From contig DATEPB010000030.1 in NCBI GenBank assembly GCA_035273425.1, positions 74,184 through 138,183 on the forward strand: a DNA stretch of 64,000 nucleotides, read 5' to 3'. The translations under genes were made by a program, and so were the position numbers. This stretch comes from PSRF01 sp035273425. GTDB taxonomy: Bacteria; Acidobacteriota; Blastocatellia; Pyrinomonadales; Pyrinomonadaceae. How positions within the stretch are numbered: position 1 is the stretch's first letter; each line of letters opens with the position of its first letter. Below the pieces are notes generated by a model. It searched no databases. It saw nothing but the letters and a program-made list of their open reading frames with translations, and was not told the DNA's origin. Shown in pieces: positions 59,640 to 64,000 of the stretch.

Positions 59640-61322
59640 TTATGCCGGCTGCTGAAGTCCGGAACTCAGCGGCAGGGACATGATGAATTTGCTTCCTCGA
59701 CCCGGTGTACTTTCAACCGCAATTTCGCCACCGTGAGCTTGGGTTATGTGACGGACCAGCGACAAGCCCAGTCCACTTCCTTTTGTGTTATGCACCAGGG
59801 GGTCACCCGCACGGTAAAACTTCTCGAAGATTTTCGACTGATCCCGCCGCTCAATGCCGATGCCATGATCCGCAACCTCAAGCTTAACCACGCTGTTGTC
59901 CCGGTAGAGTTTCACCCCCAGGAACTTTTCCTCGCATGAATACTTCAAAGCATTGTTAACCAGATTAACGAGAGCTCGCGCGATTGCTTCGCGATCAACC
60001 GGCACCGCCGGCAAGTTTGAGTCGATGTGTTCCTCAAACGCGAAGCCCTGTTGCTCAATTTGATATCGATACGAGTCGAGGGTGTTGCGCACCAACTCGG
60101 CGATATCAGTCTCTCGAAATTCATATTCCTTGTGCCCGGCCTCAATGCGAGAGAAATCGAGGATGTTATTAATCAGCGCGCTCAGCCGTTCGCTCTCTTT
60201 GCGAACAATCCGGTAATACTGTTGCTTCTTATCCGCGGTGGTTATTCGTCCTAGTTCCAGGGTCTCTGCATAAAGACGAATCAACGCCAACGGCGTGCGC
60301 AGTTCGTGAGAGACATTTGAAACGAAGTCTGATTTCAATCGCGCGAGCGCCATTTCCTTAGTCACAATGTGTCTGGTCAGGACCAGGCCAGCGATGATCA
60401 TGAGTGAAAGAAATCCGAGTATCAGGAAACTGCGATGGACCCAGGTCTCGCCCAGCTCGCGGACACTGGTGCCCTGGTATCGAATTCCTAGAGCCAATCC
60501 TCGGAAGACCTCATCAAGCTTACGCGCAACCTCAGGCTTTCCTCCTTCGCCCCAACCAGTAGAAGTGGCGAGCGGTTTGGGGTCGTGGCCCATCTCCATT
60601 TCGATCGGATAAACAATCATGGCCAACGGATTACCGCCTTGATCGGTCATCTTCTGCGTCGATTGTTCCTCCAACATTCCGGGGAAGAAAGTACTTTTCA
60701 GATAGCACGCGTCAAACGTCGCTCCGCCTAACACAACTCGATCTTTCCCGAGCTGAGGTAAAACAAAAACGGCGGTCGTTATGTAAGCGTCACCCTTTTC
60801 TCGTTTTGTGGGGCTGGTATAAAAATTAATTGGCCTTGATTTCTTGTGCATCGACTGCACCATCTGCTTACCTTCTGTACCAAACCATTTCCGGTAAGAT
60901 TCGGCCACTATCTCGTTCTCCTTGCGGACGTACTTGTCGTTCATCTGCTGAGGCTGAGACCGGAAAAGAAGATTCTTTTCGTCATAAAGGAAAACGTTGG
61001 TCAGCCAGGGACTCTTGGCGAGGATGTGATCCAGTTGCTTCTCTGTTTCAGCGGGCTCGGTATCAGGAGAAGGGAAGAGACTCCTAGTCTCTTCGGTCAT
61101 TGCTATGGCCTTCTTATTAATCTTCTTTTCCGTAATAGCGAGCAGTTCCTGAAAATCGCGGTGAATCGCAGCCTCGAGCAGTTTGTCGCGTTCAAACGCA
61201 TGCAACTGGCTGAAGTTGAGATAGATTAAAGCGGCGGCCGGCAAGACAACCGCCAGGCCCAACGTCAACATCAGGCGAAAGCGGTTAAAGCCACCCAGAA
61301 AACCTCTTGTCTTCAATTTCAT
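59640..61322 (-). CDS. Sensor histidine kinase
   Basis: The 560-residue kinase has a membrane helix (about 14-34), a large extracytoplasmic domain (about 35-290) without a known sensor family, a second helix (about 294-315), a dimerisation domain with phospho-acceptor His in SNVSHELRTPLALIRLYAETLE near residue 341, and an ATP-binding domain with N box RALVNLVNNALKYSCEE, G1 VADHGIGIERRD and G2 TKGSGLGLSLVRHITQAHGG. All catalytic motifs are intact. It is the upstream gene of the two-component pair. Confidence 0.93.
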   Translation of the reverse strand: MKLKTRGFLGGFNRFRLMLTLGLAVVLPAAALIYLNFSQLHAFERDKLLEAAIHRDFQELLAITEKKINKKAIAMTEETRSLFPSPDTEPAETEKQLDHILAKSPWLTNVFLYDEKNLLFRSQPQQMNDKYVRKENEIVAESYRKWFGTEGKQMVQSMHKKSRPINFYTSPTKREKGDAYITTAVFVLPQLGKDRVVLGGATFDACYLKSTFFPGMLEEQSTQKMTDQGGNPLAMIVYPIEMEMGHDPKPLATSTGWGEGGKPEVARKLDEVFRGLALGIRYQGTSVRELGETWVHRSFLILGFLSLMIIAGLVLTRHIVTKEMALARLKSDFVSNVSHELRTPLALIRLYAETLELGRITTADKKQQYYRIVRKESERLSALINNILDFSRIEAGHKEYEFRETDIAELVRNTLDSYRYQIEQQGFAFEEHIDSNLPAVPVDREAIARALVNLVNNALKYSCEEKFLGVKLYRDNSVVKLEVADHGIGIERRDQSKIFEKFYRAGDPLVHNTKGSGLGLSLVRHITQAHGGEIAVESTPGRGSKFIMSLPLSSGLQQPA

Positions 61323-61496
61323 TTCGAACCTCTGACGAATTGCGGTAAGCGACGGGAAGAGTACACCTGTCCACGGGATGCCGTGTTAAGTGCAGGTAAA
61401 AATATGTCAAGAGTTGTTAACTTTCAATTGAGAAGAAATCGGCTCAGAGTCGATAAGCCGCAGGATGCGCGTTGCATGCGGTCGGCTTATGTTCAA

Positions 61497-62240
61497 TTAG
61501 GTCAGGCCAGTAATTGCCTTCAAGCGAAGCGCATCCTGGGTCATGCGAACATTATTAAAGAAGACGTAGCTGTTGAGTTTCGTTTTCGGGTCGTTTTCAC
61601 CAAACATCACAGCCAGTTCCAAAAGCTCGCTATCCTCATATTCGTATCGCCATCCACCTTTTCCGTGTAACCGAAAATACAGTTTGCCTGGGGTCACAGT
61701 TTTCGAAATGAAGGGATCCACCACGTGCCACAGATTTAACTCGCTGCATAAATTCTTCACCACGTCGCGGTCCCAATCACCACGCGGTTCCCAACAAAAG
61801 TTGATTTTCTCTTTTTTAGTTTCTTTGCTGATTGCTTTAAAGAATGTCCGAATGTTTACGATATTCTCCTTTGTCGCTTTGAAACTTGCCGGACACTGAA
61901 ACAAGACTGTCCGCGCCTGCAAAGCTCGCGCTGATTCGAGGGTAGCTTGCCACGCTTCCTTCACGATCGTGGTTGGCCTGAAGTAACCAGCTTCTTCTTT
62001 CTCGGCTTCAGACAGCTTCCTCTTGAGGCGCCGATAGGTCGGGCTCTTTGCATCGTGAGTGATCAGCTGCCAGGCTTTCAAAACGAATTCAAAGTCCGGT
62101 GGCGCGGTCTCACGCCAGCGTTGTAGCGTGGAAATTTGCGGAGGCTGATAGAAGGTGTGCTGGACCTCGACGCAGGAAAAGACCTCAACGTATTTCGCAC
62201 GGGCGACCCCAAATCCTGATGTGCCGACACATGGCTTCAT
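61497..62240 (-). CDS. DUF72 family protein
   Basis: From the ATG at 62240 (MKPCVGTSGFG) the protein has 247 residues with the DUF72 TIM-barrel-like pattern: VGTSGFG at the start, VEVQHTFYQPPQISTLQRWRETAPPDFEFVLKAWQLITH, LFQCPASF, FCWEPRGDW and LYFRLHGKGG. The function of the family is not established. The open frame extends 26 codons upstream without similarity. It is convergent with nothing and divergent from the TPR gene. Confidence 0.88.
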   Translation of the reverse strand: MKPCVGTSGFGVARAKYVEVFSCVEVQHTFYQPPQISTLQRWRETAPPDFEFVLKAWQLITHDAKSPTYRRLKRKLSEAEKEEAGYFRPTTIVKEAWQATLESARALQARTVLFQCPASFKATKENIVNIRTFFKAISKETKKEKINFCWEPRGDWDRDVVKNLCSELNLWHVVDPFISKTVTPGKLYFRLHGKGGWRYEYEDSELLELAVMFGENDPKTKLNSYVFFNNVRMTQDALRLKAITGLT

Positions 62241-62361
62241 ACGATTCGATACTGATCGTGTCTCGCGGGAGATACCCTCGCGATGTCGAGCGTTAGAAAG
62301 AAAATTGCATTCTAACAAGGGTCACGAGCATAATCAGCCGGCTCATTCTGAAGGAGGTTCG

Positions 62362-63357
62362 GTGCGTCTACTCCCAGTCATCTTTATCTTACTAATTCTA
62401 GTTTCTACCGGGTTGACTGCTGGACCGAACGTGTCCGCTCAAACGGCATTTCTGAATTCAATCAGTGGAAACATTGTCGACGAAAATCGTTCCCCAATTC
62501 CCGATCTACAGGTCGAACTCCTCAACGACATGGAATCAGTAATCTCAAGAACCAAGACCGACAGTTTCGGATTGTTTGTTTTCCGAAGACTCTCAACTGG
62601 TGTTTTCCAGGTCAGAGTTCAGACTTATGGGACCACATTCGTGGGTCAAACCAAACGCGTTCAACTTGAACGCACACGGGCTTTCGAGCAAGTGGATTTT
62701 GTCTTGTCGAGGGGAGGTGTCTCTGCAACTGCAACTACTGGGACAGTTTTTGTGCAGGAGGTTCCAGATCAAGCGCGAAAGGATTTTGAGCGCGGGGCTT
62801 CGCAGCTAAAAGCCGAACAGAGAAGTGAAGGTATCGCTACCCTAAAGAAAGCGATCGAACTCTTTCCACTCTATTTCGACGCCCTCGAACTGCTCGGAAC
62901 TGAATATGTAAGGCAGCAAGAGTTTGAGGCGGCGGTTCCAGTTCTAACAAAAGCGATTGAAGTTAACCGGCGGGCCTATTCGAGTCTTTACGCGCTCTCG
63001 ATGGCGCAGCATGGCATCAAGCAATTGCCCGAAGCCGTCGAGTCGATGAAACGCGCGATTATTCTGAACCCACGATCGGCCAACGCGAATTTGTGGTTAG
63101 GAATGTTGCTGCGTCAGGCAGGAAAGTTTGATGAGGCTGAGACCTACCTGAAGGACGCTGACAAATTAGCTGAGGCGAAGTCGGCAGATACCAAATGGCA
63201 ATTGGCGCTGCTTTACAATCAAATGAAAAGGCCTAAGGAAGCTGCTGACCAACTCGAACTATTTCTAAAGCTCCAGCCTGATTCAAAAGATACTGAGTTG
63301 ATCAAAAAACTAATTCAACGTCTGCGGCAACAAAGCGCCAGTAACGTGAAGCCATGA
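62362..63357 (+). CDS. Secreted TPR protein with carboxypeptidase-regulatory-like domain
   Basis: The GTG at 62362 follows AAGGAGG and starts a signal peptide (about 1-30, ending VSAQ); 331 residues result. The first mature part (about 37-115) is a beta-sandwich of the carboxypeptidase regulatory-like type (ISGNIVDENRSPIPDLQVELLND). It is followed by about five TPR units (about 135-325: FERGASQLKAEQRSEGIATLKKAIELFP, LELLGTEYVRQQEFEAAVPVLTKAIEVN, LYALSMAQHGIKQLPEAVESMKRAIILNP and others). It probably acts as a periplasmic scaffold. The next gene follows by 30 bases. Confidence 0.87.
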   Translation: MRLLPVIFILLILVSTGLTAGPNVSAQTAFLNSISGNIVDENRSPIPDLQVELLNDMESVISRTKTDSFGLFVFRRLSTGVFQVRVQTYGTTFVGQTKRVQLERTRAFEQVDFVLSRGGVSATATTGTVFVQEVPDQARKDFERGASQLKAEQRSEGIATLKKAIELFPLYFDALELLGTEYVRQQEFEAAVPVLTKAIEVNRRAYSSLYALSMAQHGIKQLPEAVESMKRAIILNPRSANANLWLGMLLRQAGKFDEAETYLKDADKLAEAKSADTKWQLALLYNQMKRPKEAADQLELFLKLQPDSKDTELIKKLIQRLRQQSASNVKP

Positions 63358-63386
63358 AGTGACGCTCCCAAACAAGGGATAATTCC

Positions 63387-63770
63387 ATGTGGCGATGCTC
63401 AAACTGCGAAGCCCAGATTGACGATAAGCACGCCTTCTGCTGGCAATGTGGACAGAGACGCGTTCCGCATCAGGAACAAGCAACCCAACAAGGTAAAGAT
63501 TTAGCGGTACCGGGCTTTGCTTCGTTTGAGCAACTAGCCCCGGAGCCTGCCAGCCATGGTTGGATATTTAAACGTGGCCTGCCAGTGCGTCTGATTTCCT
63601 ATGCGTTCCTGCTCGTGATTTTCGTGGTCTTCAAAATTCTCTCCTCACGATTCTTCGGCGCTTATGGACTTTACATCTTCGTAGGAGCAGCTTTAGCCGC
63701 GCTCATCTTTATCCTCTGGCGTTTCTTCCATCGCGACACGAGTGAGGGCGTAGGAATAAAACTTCACTGA
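63387..63770 (+). CDS. Zinc-ribbon membrane protein
   Basis: The 127-residue protein starts with a zinc ribbon (WRCSNCEAQIDDKHAFCWQCGQRR, CxxC...CxxC at about residues 4, 7, 20 and 23), then a polar linker, and two membrane helices (about 70-88 and 93-111) before a short C-terminal tail. It belongs to a general zinc-ribbon domain class without assigned function. It follows the TPR gene closely and is probably co-transcribed. Confidence 0.8.
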   Translation: MWRCSNCEAQIDDKHAFCWQCGQRRVPHQEQATQQGKDLAVPGFASFEQLAPEPASHGWIFKRGLPVRLISYAFLLVIFVVFKILSSRFFGAYGLYIFVGAALAALIFILWRFFHRDTSEGVGIKLH

Positions 63771-63897
63771 GGGGAATGGCGCAGTTTGAGCTATAGATTC
63801 CTTTCATTCGCACCGCGGCCTTAGCCCGGTGACCACGACCTGTAATTACGATGGTCCTAAACCGTTTCAACGGTATTGACATACTTGACTCATCAAC

Positions 63898-64000
63898 ACC
63901 GAAGGTGTTCGCGAATTTCAGCCCAGGGTTGCGCTTTGGCAACCCTGGGAACAAGAGACCAGATGTTTCTATTTGCAACTCTGAAGGAGTTGCCGAGACG
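63898..64000. repeat. CAGCCCAGGGTTG-family element at the window end (cut)
   Basis: ACCGAAGGTGTTCGCGAATT and TCAGCCCAGGGTTGCGCTTT match the arms of the elements at 13611-13825 and 10200-10483. The second half runs out of the window. Confidence 0.8.

Overview
The window looks like chromosomal DNA of a Gram-negative bacterium of moderate GC, most likely an acidobacterium (Blastocatellia-like). This assignment is inference: it rests on lipid A/Kdo genes, a full proton-pumping NADH dehydrogenase with Geobacter/Acidobacteria-like subunits, secreted proteases and TPR proteins, tandem YARHG domains, and a very high load of palindromic intergenic repeats. No rRNA or tRNA gene, CRISPR array, transposase or phage gene was seen.

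Layout. 1-10182: 3' part of a nuo operon (end of nuoD, then nuoH, I, J, K, L, M, N), interrupted between nuoI and nuoJ by a four-helix-bundle (23S IVP-like) gene bracketed by 20-bp inverted repeats. 10605-13357: a family 2 glycosyltransferase and a radical SAM/SPASM-like enzyme. 13357-15839: atpZ/I-like, atpI, atpB and atpE, ending in a terminator, so the other ATP synthase genes lie elsewhere. 16007-17572: Ser/Thr kinase. 17592-20655 (minus): lpxK, waaA and efp. 20901-21620 (minus): a zinc metallopeptidase. 22095-26976: heat-shock operon hrcA-grpE-dnaK-dnaJ. 27111-28268: a four-YARHG secreted protein. 28381-32758 (minus): tsaD, rsmD and recG. 32865-41224: a hypothetical gene, a bacilliredoxin, a ComEA-like lipoprotein, ftsK, prfB with a programmed +1 frameshift, lnt and an NfeD-like protein. 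41271-51569: an envelope and secretion region with a TPR/TolB-like protein, a subtilase with eight GIMLAD repeats, an M28 peptidase, an OmpA-like protein, a small secreted protein, a periplasmic amide/branched-chain amino acid binding protein and DDAH. 52109-56283: a ybbP-ybbA/tesA-like cluster. 56540-63770: a collagen-like protein, a SpoIIE phosphatase, a histidine kinase/response regulator pair, a DUF72 protein, a TPR protein and a zinc-ribbon membrane protein.

How it fits together. The first 16 kb is energy conversion: complex I builds an ion gradient and the F0 a and c subunits use it. The c subunit carries a Q...ES pattern that raises the question of sodium coupling. The lpxK, waaA and lnt genes supply outer-membrane lipid A, Kdo and lipoprotein acylation. 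The heat-shock operon handles folding; efp, prfB, tsaD and rsmD serve translation.

The most unusual property is the non-coding fraction. Nearly every spacer holds a palindromic element belonging to one of at least ten families; several families recur in the window, some copies are nested, and some sit inside reading frames (start of nuoH, middle of the FtsX-like permease, end of the four-helix-bundle gene). The four-helix-bundle gene with matching terminal repeats inside the nuo operon is the best candidate for an undescribed mobile cassette.
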